DNA of 21,956 nucleotides from DATAMF01 sp964472565 (GCA_964472565.1 CAYYNB010000096.1:1-21956), one strand, 5' to 3'. Shown: positions 1 through 7,838, counted from the first letter of the stretch. The notes: generated by a model from the sequence alone, not told the origin. Numbers and translations are program-made.

Positions 1-85
1 AACGAATGAAAATGGCAGCATGCTCTTCATCAAAATTGTAGTATGATGGAAATATCGTTTGGGTTGAACGTCAGGAGGGAAAGGC

Positions 86-346
86 ATGAACGGATTGTTG
101 AGTTTCATGGCAAGCCGCAATGGACGGATCACACGCATTGTTGTCGGAGCCATTCTCGTTTTCATCGCCCTGTCTATTGCCTTTTTCGGTTCTAAAAGCG
201 TTGTCGGGGGAGTTATTTTTGGTATTTTAGGAATTTTACCCCTGATGGCGGGCCTGCTTGATATTTGTTTGTTGGCCCCCTTATTTGGCAAGCCCTATAA
301 AGGGCCGGAACTGCGGGAGGCTTTGGGCGTTCCCGAAAAGACCTAA
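86..346 (+). CDS. DUF2892-like small inner-membrane protein
   Basis: An 86-residue protein with two hydrophobic helices (about residues 17-34 and 39-64). The N-terminal NGRITRIVVGAILV segment and the GILGILPLMAGLLDICLLAPLFG segment match the DUF2892 pattern, in which a second helix ends near a conserved Cys/Pro-Leu turn. The family's role is unknown; members are often fused to or near rhodanese domains, but none is visible here. The start is well supported: AGGAGG at 73-78 lies 7 nt before the ATG. A TATGAT at 42-47 could be a -10, with no good -35. The gene ends just before a strong hairpin terminator. It stands alone in this window, and its upstream neighbour is off the left edge. Family assignment is by pattern only. 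Confidence 0.8.
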   Translation: MNGLLSFMASRNGRITRIVVGAILVFIALSIAFFGSKSVVGGVIFGILGILPLMAGLLDICLLAPLFGKPYKGPELREALGVPEKT

Positions 347-369
347 TCCTGAAAGCGTATCGAAGAATC

Positions 370-482
370 AACAAATGGGGCGGCCAAATCACTTGGCCGC
401 CCTTATTGTGTTGGTACGCCGCACACAGGGGTAAGAGGGGGGGAATACGCACCAACCAGGACAGGGGGAAGTCCTAAAAGCT
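370..482 (-). ncRNA. Candidate regulated small RNA with C-rich loops
   Basis: This region lies between the 3' ends of two convergent genes, so no protein gene needs the strong promoter that fires into it. Read on the minus strand from about 482, three hairpins follow in order. The first is a 5-bp stem (475-471 with 462-458) with loop UUCCCCCU. The second is a 9-bp stem (456-448 with 418-410, one G-U pair) whose 29-nt loop includes seven C in a row at 443-437 and a further CCCC. The third is the perfect 10-bp terminator stem (402-393 with 387-378). C-rich unpaired loops near hairpins are known in Firmicutes sRNAs that pair with Shine-Dalgarno sequences, and genes here use GGAGG sites. No convincing ORF begins in it with a ribosome site. 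Function as an RNA is inference; the promoter, stems and loops are visible. Confidence 0.5.
378..409. terminator. Perfect 10-bp hairpin, probably a bidirectional terminator
   Basis: GGGCGGCCAA at 378-387 pairs perfectly with TTGGCCGCCC at 393-402 around a 5-nt loop. On the plus strand it is followed by TTATTGTG, so it can end the DUF2892-like gene. On the minus strand it is followed by CATTTGTTG, a moderate U-tract, and would end the candidate small RNA starting near 482. Confidence 0.75.
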
Positions 483-488
483 GATCAT

Positions 489-517
489 AGTATACCGAAC
501 ATTTGTTCGGTTGTCAA
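489..517 (-). promoter_or_regulatory. Near-consensus promoter with palindromic operator in the spacer
   Basis: On the minus strand TTGACA (517-512), a 17-nt spacer and TATACT (494-489) form an almost perfect housekeeping promoter. The spacer and its first flanking base hold the palindrome ACCGAACATTTGTTCGGT (494-511; 8-bp arms, 2-nt centre). Its core GAAC-N4-GTTC resembles Gram-positive-type LexA boxes, and the full palindrome also resembles TetR-family operators. A repressor bound there would cover both promoter elements. The expected start is near 482. It points away from the glycosyltransferase gene, whose stop codon lies at 534. Confidence 0.8.
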
Positions 518-533
518 GAGGCAAATTGAACCG

Positions 534-2780
534 TCAGCCGACTGCCCCCGGGTGATCCTCGGCGGGAACGTAGTAGAGCACCAGGGCTTTGCCGTCGGGA
601 ACGTCGTAGGTCGTGTAATACGGTCCCTGGAGCAGCGGAAAAGCCACCCGCAGTTTGACCAGCGAGATTTCATCATCCGGCAGCAGGAAAAAGGCCTGAT
701 CGACGCTGCGCGGCAACAGATTCAGATCAGCGGCCTGAAAATCGAGCTTGGTGTGGATCAGGACGTTGAGATCGTCGGCCAGAAAATTCATCAGGCGCTG
801 GGCGTCGAGTTGGGGGAGGGTTTGATCGGCCACAATATGAATCTGGGTGGCGGCGGGAAAATCGACGGAACGCAGCAGCGCATCATCCACATCGGCGGTA
901 CTGTTGGCTCGCGCTTCGCTGTTGAACAGATCGAGGAAGGGGCCAAAGTAGAAGGCGATCTGATCCGCGACAAGCAGGGCGACCAATCCGGCCAGAAACA
1001 GGGTTTTGGTGCGCGCGGTGAGCCAGCGGATCGGCACGATCTGGGGCCAGATGAGCGGCAGGGTGTAGCGGATGCCGACTGCGATCAGCAGGGCCAGCGC
1101 CGGGAAAACCACGACATAACGCGGGGTGACGGCGCTCTCGATCAGCACCGCGTTGCCGAGCGATGTGCCGATGAGCCAGGGAAACGTAATAAAGCCGGGG
1201 GTGTGCCAGCGCCAGAGGGTGATCGCCACGCCCAGCAGGAAAAAAGGCACGATATACGAGAGGATCAACGGTTCTCTGCCGCCGTAATAAAGATAGTAGA
1301 AGATATAGGTGTTTTCCGGGGAGTTGACGTACATCATCAGCGAGTGTTTGAAGTGCGTCACATAGGCGTCAACACGCTCGGTTTTTTGGGTGCGGTTCAG
1401 ATACCCGTCATCCAGCCGGGTTTTGTCCATGCGATCCAGCAGGGGGAAATCTGTCCCCTGGAGGGTGTAATAGACGGGCATGGCGACCAGCACGAAGGCC
1501 AGCAGCAGCAGCAGCGAGCCGCGCAGGGAGGGGCGGGGCCGCCAAAACACAAAGCCCATCAGCAGCCAGCCCACGACTAAGCCGGGATAAAGCAGGCGGC
1601 CCCCTTCGTAAAAATATTGGGTCAGGCCGAGCGCAATGCCTGCCAGCGTGTAATCCATCCGCCGCCCGGTGTGAAAGGCGCGGGCGAGAAAACCCAGCGC
1701 CAGCGTGCCAAAGAGCGGATCGGCGATGTTGTTCAGACCGAGGCGGCTGAAATGGATGTGTGGCGGGAAGGCGGCGAGTAACAGGGCGGCCATAAGCGCG
1801 GTGGTGCGGTCAAAGAGATAACGGGCCAGCAGATAGAGGGCGGGAATGGTGAGGGTACCTATCAACGCACTGGCGGCGCGCATCCCTAAAAAGTTGCGCC
1901 CGAAAATTTCGACGGCCTGCGCCTGGAAATAGGAAAAAATGAACGGGAATGAGGCGGCGGTGGGCATGGGTTCCAGCAGGCGGATATTCGGGTATTTCTG
2001 CAAATAGCCGATGCCCAGCGCGAAATGCCCCTCATCGATCATCATGCGGACGGCATCACCCAGCTTCCAGAAGCGGATGATCAGGGCGAACATCGTGATT
2101 CCCAGGACCAGCGCCAACTCGCGCCAATTGGCGCGCACAACGCCCAGGGAGAAACGCGGAATCCCACCCAGACCGAGCGTTAGACACAGGAGCGCGCCCA
2201 GCATGAGCGCGAACTGTTCATGGGGGGGAAGCTGTTCCAGCTTTTCCAGACCGATCAAACCGCCGTTGGATTCGGCAAATGCCAACAACAGTAACAGCCC
2301 TACGCTGAGGATCACGGTTTCGAGCCAGCCGTGCCAACGCCGGACATGCGGCACCAGATGGCGGGCGGTCGGGCGGCGGAAGGGCAGTGACCGCGCCGAA
2401 AAAATCAGCGCGAACAGCAGCAGCAGCAGCCCCGCGAGCAGGTAATACACCGCGCTTGCGTCGTAATACGCTTCGGGTTGCGGGGTGGGGCGGTAGTGGA
2501 GCAGGCTCTCCGGCTGGGGGCGAAAATGATAGGCGCTAAAGCCCATACAGGCGATGCCGCCCAGGGCAAACAGCGCGCCGATCCCGCTGCGGTAAAAAAT
2601 GAGCAGGGGGATCAGGGTGTTGCGGCTGAGCACCAGAAAAGTGAGGATCGGGATGATTAAGATTGCGATAAAAACGGCGGGAGGAGCCAGATAGAGCAGC
2701 GCCGACAGGGCGGCTACCATTAAAATGAACGAGATATACAGGGACGATGGATGCGCTAAAACGCGGCGGGCTGTGGTCAC
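534..2780 (-). CDS. GT39/PMT-type polytopic membrane glycosyltransferase
   Basis: A 748-residue protein with many hydrophobic helices. The family's signature acidic pair sits in the first extracytoplasmic loop of the catalytic part, here MMIDEGHFALG with Asp249-Glu250. It is followed by RAASALIGTLTIPALYLLAR, a conserved stretch of GT39/ArnT-like enzymes. Such enzymes use polyprenyl-phosphate-linked sugars and transfer the sugar to proteins or lipids on the outer face of the membrane. The acceptor cannot be read from sequence. Compared with ArnT or PMT there is an extra N-terminal membrane region of about 220 residues before the DE motif, and a soluble-looking C-terminal tail of about 120 residues. 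The start is a GTG with AAGGA about 8 nt upstream; no better in-frame ATG is nearby. It is divergent from the kinase gene. Confidence 0.82.
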   Translation of the reverse strand: MTTARRVLAHPSSLYISFILMVAALSALLYLAPPAVFIAILIIPILTFLVLSRNTLIPLLIFYRSGIGALFALGGIACMGFSAYHFRPQPESLLHYRPTPQPEAYYDASAVYYLLAGLLLLLFALIFSARSLPFRRPTARHLVPHVRRWHGWLETVILSVGLLLLLAFAESNGGLIGLEKLEQLPPHEQFALMLGALLCLTLGLGGIPRFSLGVVRANWRELALVLGITMFALIIRFWKLGDAVRMMIDEGHFALGIGYLQKYPNIRLLEPMPTAASFPFIFSYFQAQAVEIFGRNFLGMRAASALIGTLTIPALYLLARYLFDRTTALMAALLLAAFPPHIHFSRLGLNNIADPLFGTLALGFLARAFHTGRRMDYTLAGIALGLTQYFYEGGRLLYPGLVVGWLLMGFVFWRPRPSLRGSLLLLLAFVLVAMPVYYTLQGTDFPLLDRMDKTRLDDGYLNRTQKTERVDAYVTHFKHSLMMYVNSPENTYIFYYLYYGGREPLILSYIVPFFLLGVAITLWRWHTPGFITFPWLIGTSLGNAVLIESAVTPRYVVVFPALALLIAVGIRYTLPLIWPQIVPIRWLTARTKTLFLAGLVALLVADQIAFYFGPFLDLFNSEARANSTADVDDALLRSVDFPAATQIHIVADQTLPQLDAQRLMNFLADDLNVLIHTKLDFQAADLNLLPRSVDQAFFLLPDDEISLVKLRVAFPLLQGPYYTTYDVPDGKALVLYYVPAEDHPGAVG

Positions 2781-2914
2781 AAATCATCCTTCGATATGAT
2801 CTGAATGCCGAATACAGTTATACCATTAAGTTGCATGTCAGGCCGATTTTGTGGGGCACGGGGATCGGATGAAGAGGAGAGGGCAGGCGGCGGGGAGGAG
2901 TACAACAGCATTAC

Positions 2915-2943
2915 TTGCTCTTTTGCCAGTTTTCCAGTAGTCT
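2915..2943 (+). promoter_or_regulatory. Possible promoter of the kinase gene
   Basis: TTGCTC (2915-2920) and TAGTCT (2938-2943) are separated by 17 nt in the 178-nt divergent gap. The match is moderate. If real, transcription starts near 2950, only about 9 nt before the first possible ATG at 2959, which favours the ATG at 2986. Confidence 0.35.
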
Positions 2944-2958
2944 CACAGAACGACTCAG

Positions 2959-5900
2959 ATGCTTTTTTCCGATGGGTGTAGCCCGATGACAGATGATCTG
3001 ATGAACCAACAACTGGGGCCATACGAGCTGAAATCGCTGTTGGGGCGCGGCGGTATGGCTGCCGTCTACCTGGCGCGCCAGAAATCGATGGACCGGGATG
3101 TGGCGATCAAAGTGATGGCAAAGGAGCTGGCGGACGATGAGCAGTTTGTCGCGCGCTTCGAGCATGAAGCGCAGCTTATCGCCCGGTTGCAGCATCCGCA
3201 CATCCTGCCCGTAATCGATTTTGGACGCGACGGGAAGAATATTTATATCGTGATGCAGTTGGTGCGTGGGGGGAGCCTGGATGACCGGCTGCGCAAAACG
3301 CCGCTGTCCCTCAACGGTGCCAGCCGCATGCTGTCGCAGATCGCCAGCGCGCTGACTTTTGCGCACGAACAAGGTATCGTCCACCGCGATCTCAAGCCGA
3401 ACAATGTCCTGCTGGACGAAAAAGATAATGCCTACCTGACCGACTTCGGCATTGCGAAGATGCTGGCCGGAACCAGCAAACTCACGGCAACGGGGAATAT
3501 CCTGGGCACACCGGCGTATATGGCACCGGAGCAGTGGCGCGGCGAACCGGTGGATGCGCGCACGGATATTTACTCGTTAGGCGTGATGCTGTACGAGATG
3601 GTGTTAGGGCGGCTGCCGTTTTCCGGGGAGACGCCGTACACCCTGATGTACAAACATTTCAACGATCCGCCGCCACCCCCACGCGAATTGAATCCGAACC
3701 TGAACCCGGCGATTGAAGCGGTGATTCTGCGGGCGCTGGCTAAGGATAAGGATGCGCGCTTCCAGTCGGGGGATGAGATGGCGGAGGCGTTCGATAATGC
3801 GGTGCGCGGGCTGCCGCAAGCGGCCCGGCAGACACCTGCTTCGCTGGTGATGGACAAGACGCTGGTGGGGGACGACGTGCCACCGGGTTATGCGCGCACA
3901 CCGACCCCCGGCGGCACGGTTATGCCCACCATGCCCCCGGTCAGCCCGACGCCATCCGGCATGACGCCGCCCGGCGCATACACCCCGGCCCAGACTCCGG
4001 TTCCGGCGGCAGTGCCCGCCAAACGCGGACTTAGCCCGGTGATGATGGGGATTCTGGCGGTGATCGCGCTGGCGATTATCGGCGGGGGCGCGTTTTTGCT
4101 GTTTGGCGGCGGGGATGATGACAAGGACGACGACGGTACGAAGGTCGCCCAGGCTACCGCTACGACGGAACCCAGCAGCACGCCCAGCCCTGAACCGAGC
4201 GAAGAACCGTCACCCACGCCTACCGAACGGCTGACGATGGCCGTGATCCTCACGGAGCAGTCTACCGTGCGCAGCGGTCCGGGATCGGATTATGCGACGC
4301 TGGGCGTGCTGCCGCGTGATGAAGAAGTGGTCATCAATGCGATCAGCGAAGACGGCGAATGGTACCAGATCGTCTTTCAGGGGGATTTGGGCTGGATTTG
4401 GGGCGAGACGGTGCGGATTACGGGGAATCCCAATCTTCCGGTGAAACCCTGGCCGACCACGACCCCGGTGCCAACCAATACACCCGAACCGACCGCGACG
4501 AATACACCGGAGCCGACCGCGACGAATACGCCGGAGCCGTCGAATACCCCGAAGCCGCCGACCTACACCCCGGCTCCGGTGGTGGCAGTAACGGATCCGG
4601 ATATTTTTGTACCGTCTGAATTCCAGACCGTGGAGCTGGAAGGGAAAAATGTCACGATGGATTATCCGACCACGTGGCAGGCTCCCACCCGGATCGGCGT
4701 GATGTTTACGATGTTCCCCGAGACAGGGACGCATCAATCATCCAGCCTGTATCCGCAGATGCTTGTGGCGCGCGGCACCCCGCAGGAACTGCAAAGCGGC
4801 GGGATGACGAGCGATGTAACCAGTTCACTCGCGGCAATCGAACATACGCTGGGCGCGGATTTCACGGGGTTAGCCGAACCGGTCAATAACTTCGCGTATC
4901 CGGCCTACCAAATCGATGAGGTGGCGGCGGACTCGCATACCTGGATCTGGTTGATCGAAGTCAGCAGCGATGATTGGCTGGCGGTGGTGGCACTGGCCCC
5001 TGCCGGGGAGTATGACGACGAATTCGCATCGGATGTGCTGGATCGGATGTTAAACAGTCTGCGGATCGATGGCGCGCCCCTGGTGGTCAGCGACAACCCC
5101 GACCTCCTGAATACCATCCCCGTCGAGTTAGGCACGCCGATCCTGGATCGGTTTGATGACAATACGAATGACTGGCGTTTTGGATCGGTGGTGAACGGCC
5201 AGGTTATTCTCGAAGCGCCGGAATTTGACCGCGTGTTCTGGACTTTCCCGGCGACGATTGAAGAGGGCGGCCCGGCCTATTACTTCCAGGTGACGGGCGA
5301 ACTGCTGCGGGTGCCTACGGCGTGGGAATATGGCGTGGTATTCCGCGTGAAGGACGAATCGAACTTCTACTATTATGTGATCAACAGCAGCCGCCAGTAT
5401 ACGCTGTTTGCGGTCACGGATGGCACGTTTAACGAACTGGTCGGGCCGAACTACAGCGATATGATTGTGACCGATGGCAGCGCCCGTAATACGCTGGGGG
5501 TGCTGGTGTTGGGCGATTACATCGAACTGTATGTCAACAACCAGCGCGTAAATATGGTGGTGGATCACAGCCAGCAGACGGGCAACATCCGGCTGGCGGG
5601 GTACACCTTCCCCGATGCGGATCAGACGATTCAGGTGGCGTTTGATGATTTCGCGTATCTGCCGCTAAATGTTCTGGAAAATGAAACGCTGACGACTGAA
5701 CGCACCGCCGCGATTGTGAATGTGAGCGGCGCGGTGGACGTGTGCGAACTGCCCCAGGCCGACGCAACGGTATTAACGACGGTGAACGCCGGCGCGACAC
5801 TGGCGGCATTTGGGCGCACGCCCGACAACCAATACCTGATGGTGTATGGCAACAACACGATTGGCTGGGCCGAGGCCAGCGGACTGGATCTGGTGATCAA

Positions 5901-6351
5901 CGGCAGCCCGGCGGCGGCAGAAGCGCTGCCCGCGGTGGCCCCGTCCTTATCCGGTCTGCTGATCCAGGTGTGGCCGGTAGTCTGGCCGGATGGCACGACG
6001 ACGACTCCGCCAGTGGACGCGACCCCACTGCCCGCTGTATCGCTGGTCTATGGGGGCACGGTGACGGGCGAACTGAGCGGCCCGGCGACCCATGAAGACT
6101 GGGTGTTTTCTGGCATGAAGGGCGATGTCGTGACGATTACGGCGAATGCAGCGGAAGACAGCCCGAACCTGGATATACTGGTGTCGTTGTATGACGAAAC
6201 CGAGATGATCCTGACTTCGGATGATGACAGCGGAACGGGCCTGAATGCGCTGATCACGTCGTATACGCTGCCCAGCAATGGGCTGTATACGATTGAGGTG
6301 TACTGCATGGCGGACAGCGGATCGTATGCCGTCGAACTGACGAAAAACTAG
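2959..6351 (+). CDS. Receptor-like Ser/Thr protein kinase with SH3-like, LamG-like and PPC ectodomains
   Basis: Up to 1130 residues. The cytoplasmic kinase domain (about 21-285) has all key motifs: glycine loop GRGGMAAVY, AIK Lys51, HRDLKPNN with Asp144, DFG 162-164, APE 189-191 and DIYSLG. A Pro/Thr linker leads to one membrane helix (about 358-384). Outside follow an acidic patch, a QATAT linker, an SH3-like domain (about 428-488), a Thr/Pro repeat (507-530), an unassigned globular region (about 550-700), a beta-sandwich resembling LamG or DUF1080 domains (about 727-895), a second SH3-like segment (about 917-978) and a C-terminal pre-peptidase (PPC) domain (about 1027-1130). SH3-like and PPC domains usually bind wall or polymer, so a cell-surface sensor is likely. 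Start uncertain: ATGs at 2959, 2986 and 3001 all lack a good ribosome site; 2986 fits the likely promoter best. Confidence 0.88.
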   Translation: MLFSDGCSPMTDDLMNQQLGPYELKSLLGRGGMAAVYLARQKSMDRDVAIKVMAKELADDEQFVARFEHEAQLIARLQHPHILPVIDFGRDGKNIYIVMQLVRGGSLDDRLRKTPLSLNGASRMLSQIASALTFAHEQGIVHRDLKPNNVLLDEKDNAYLTDFGIAKMLAGTSKLTATGNILGTPAYMAPEQWRGEPVDARTDIYSLGVMLYEMVLGRLPFSGETPYTLMYKHFNDPPPPPRELNPNLNPAIEAVILRALAKDKDARFQSGDEMAEAFDNAVRGLPQAARQTPASLVMDKTLVGDDVPPGYARTPTPGGTVMPTMPPVSPTPSGMTPPGAYTPAQTPVPAAVPAKRGLSPVMMGILAVIALAIIGGGAFLLFGGGDDDKDDDGTKVAQATATTEPSSTPSPEPSEEPSPTPTERLTMAVILTEQSTVRSGPGSDYATLGVLPRDEEVVINAISEDGEWYQIVFQGDLGWIWGETVRITGNPNLPVKPWPTTTPVPTNTPEPTATNTPEPTATNTPEPSNTPKPPTYTPAPVVAVTDPDIFVPSEFQTVELEGKNVTMDYPTTWQAPTRIGVMFTMFPETGTHQSSSLYPQMLVARGTPQELQSGGMTSDVTSSLAAIEHTLGADFTGLAEPVNNFAYPAYQIDEVAADSHTWIWLIEVSSDDWLAVVALAPAGEYDDEFASDVLDRMLNSLRIDGAPLVVSDNPDLLNTIPVELGTPILDRFDDNTNDWRFGSVVNGQVILEAPEFDRVFWTFPATIEEGGPAYYFQVTGELLRVPTAWEYGVVFRVKDESNFYYYVINSSRQYTLFAVTDGTFNELVGPNYSDMIVTDGSARNTLGVLVLGDYIELYVNNQRVNMVVDHSQQTGNIRLAGYTFPDADQTIQVAFDDFAYLPLNVLENETLTTERTAAIVNVSGAVDVCELPQADATVLTTVNAGATLAAFGRTPDNQYLMVYGNNTIGWAEASGLDLVINGSPAAAEALPAVAPSLSGLLIQVWPVVWPDGTTTTPPVDATPLPAVSLVYGGTVTGELSGPATHEDWVFSGMKGDVVTITANAAEDSPNLDILVSLYDETEMILTSDDDSGTGLNALITSYTLPSNGLYTIEVYCMADSGSYAVELTKN
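4477..4548 (+). repeat. Three 24-bp tandem units encoding NTPEPTAT-type repeats
   Basis: Units at 4477-4500, 4501-4524 and 4525-4548 encode NTPEPTAT, NTPEPTAT and NTPEPSNT in the kinase ectodomain linker. The DNA copies are nearly identical, so repeat number may vary between strains. The Thr residues are plausible O-glycosylation sites. Confidence 0.9.
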
Positions 6352-6370
6352 CCCGATCGGGTCAACGATC

Positions 6371-6411
6371 AAGGGTTGAGATCCTATCGATCTCAACCCT
6401 TTTTATTTTTT
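6371..6411 (+). terminator. Strong intrinsic terminator after the kinase gene
   Basis: A perfect 12-bp stem (AAGGGTTGAGAT at 6371-6382 with ATCTCAACCCTT at 6390-6401) around a 7-nt loop is followed by TTTTATTTTTT. It begins about 20 nt after the kinase stop codon, so the kinase is probably transcribed apart from the next gene. Confidence 0.93.
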
Positions 6412-6434
6412 GCTAACGGAGTTGCTCGTATAAT
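6407..6434 (+). promoter_or_regulatory. Probable promoter of the Pro-rich protein gene
   Basis: A perfect TATAAT at 6429-6434 lies 40 nt before the ATG. The best -35 at 16-nt spacing is TTTTTG (6407-6412), which overlaps the T-tract of the preceding terminator. Confidence 0.5.
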
Positions 6435-6473
6435 AAAGAGACAGACTCGACCCACAGCAAAGGATGTTGTGTG

Positions 6474-7838
6474 ATGTATGATGATGATCTGAATCGTTTG
6501 GGCGGAGAGAATCTGCCAGAGAAAGCTGACGAAGAGACACCCGAACTCCCGGCGCTCGATTTTTCGATTGGGAGTCTTGAAGAAGAGGATGATGAAACGG
6601 TGGTGCTGGCGAACGAGATCGTGAGTGAGGCCCCCGCACCGGATGAAGTCGAAGACGACGAGGACGAAACGGCAGCGCTGCCGAAAGTGAGCCTGTCTGA
6701 TCACGAGTCCGAACCCGCTACGCCGCCGCGGATTGTGTCGGAAACGCCGCTGGGCGGGGTGGCTCGGCCCTCGTTTATGCCGCTGCCCGCTGCTCCTGTC
6801 GAACGCCCGCCTGATCCAATGGTTCCGGCAGTGATTGAGCCGCCCACGGCTGATAAGCTTCCCGTCTGGGAAGAACCGGCTCCGCGTGTGGAAGAAAAAA
6901 GCGAAATGTCGCTGACGGAAAGCGAAGCGCCAACCCAGTTTGAAATGCCCGCTGTGCCGTCTGGCATTGAGCCGCCGCTGCCGGATGAACCGCACCGGAT
7001 CACGTCTTCGTCACCGACCCCGGTATCCCCACCGCCGCCCGCGCCGGATATGTCGAGCCGTGAAACGCTCAAGGATTGGGGCGATGATATATCACCGGAA
7101 CTGGCCTCGATTCTGTTCAAGGCCGGACCGAGTGGCGGACGCGCCGCACCACCGCCGCCTGCTGGGTCGGCTGTGCCCGCTGGACCTGCTGCGCCGCCCG
7201 CGCCGAGTATGCCCGGCGCTGCACCACTTGCCGCGCCCGGACAGTCCCAGATAGGGCCGATTCCGACGCCTGTCGCGCTGCCGCCCGCCGAGCCGATCTT
7301 TCTCACCGACGTGGCGCAGACGCAGCGGCTGCCGATCACGGCGGAAGGGATCAATTCCCCTGCGCCGGATGTGCCGCTGGTGGGGCAGGGGCGGCATGTG
7401 CGCGTGGAAGAGCCGATCAATCAGGCGCAGCGGAACACGGACACATGGGCCTATCTGAAAACGACCTATCCGCCGCTGGAAGGGCGGCTGGTGAAGTCGG
7501 CGCGGATCGTGGAGACCAATTACACCGACGGATCGTGGGCGTGGAGCTACGAGCGGCGATATACGGATGGCGGGTTTGATGTGCGTAAGGTGCGCGCCAG
7601 CGTAGATCGGATGTATATCGAGCGGCGGGATGAACTCAAAAAGCGCGATCCGCTGACCGGGAAAATGGTGAAACATGTCGAAGACGCGGCGATGATCTAC
7701 GCGCCGCCGGTGCAGGAAGAAAAACGAGGGCTGTTTGGCCGCCGTCATGAAGCGCCGCCCAGCGGTCCTAAAGCCTGGCGTCCCGCGACGAAACACGAGA
7801 TCAAGCAGATGCGGAAGGTCGGCGGGCTGGCGTGGTAG
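6474..7838 (+). CDS. Pro-rich acidic protein of unknown function
   Basis: I do not recognise this 454-residue protein. The first 80 residues are strongly acidic (runs such as EEEDDE and VEDDEDE), and residues about 80-320 are low-complexity Pro/Ala-rich, probably disordered. A C-terminal segment of about 130 residues (from about 325, starting near TWAYLKTTYPPLEGRLVKSA) looks folded, rich in Trp, Tyr and charged residues, and ends in a basic KHEIKQMRKVGG tail. There is no signal peptide or membrane helix, so it is probably cytoplasmic. AAGGA at 6460-6464 is 9 nt before the ATG at 6474; a GTG directly before it (6471) is also possible. It follows the kinase gene but is separated by a terminator. 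A kinase-substrate or scaffold role is only a guess. Confidence 0.85.
   Translation: MYDDDLNRLGGENLPEKADEETPELPALDFSIGSLEEEDDETVVLANEIVSEAPAPDEVEDDEDETAALPKVSLSDHESEPATPPRIVSETPLGGVARPSFMPLPAAPVERPPDPMVPAVIEPPTADKLPVWEEPAPRVEEKSEMSLTESEAPTQFEMPAVPSGIEPPLPDEPHRITSSSPTPVSPPPPAPDMSSRETLKDWGDDISPELASILFKAGPSGGRAAPPPPAGSAVPAGPAAPPAPSMPGAAPLAAPGQSQIGPIPTPVALPPAEPIFLTDVAQTQRLPITAEGINSPAPDVPLVGQGRHVRVEEPINQAQRNTDTWAYLKTTYPPLEGRLVKSARIVETNYTDGSWAWSYERRYTDGGFDVRKVRASVDRMYIERRDELKKRDPLTGKMVKHVEDAAMIYAPPVQEEKRGLFGRRHEAPPSGPKAWRPATKHEIKQMRKVGGLAW

Noticed and set aside
213..455. Minus-strand ORF of 80 codons downstream of the strong promoter at 489-517
   Set aside because: Its start lies in a hairpin arm with no ribosome site, it crosses the terminator stem, and it runs antisense through the DUF2892-like gene. 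The RNA reading is simpler.
552..1580. Long plus-strand ORF of 342 codons opposite the glycosyltransferase gene
   Set aside because: It is antisense to a clear membrane protein with family motifs, has no ribosome site and its translation is low-complexity Gln/Gly/Asp/Arg-rich, as expected of a shadow frame.
2801..2850. Possible promoter for the glycosyltransferase gene
   Set aside because: A minus-strand TATAAC is present, but CTGACA lies only 13 nt away and no -35 at normal spacing is convincing.
4477..4548. Three tandem 24-bp units, considered as a CRISPR-like array
   Set aside because: The units are contiguous with no spacers and encode an in-frame Thr/Pro linker.
6701..7420. Minus-strand ORF of 239 codons opposite the Pro-rich protein
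   Set aside because: Gly/Ser/Ala-rich shadow of a Pro-rich coding region with no ribosome site or domain pattern.
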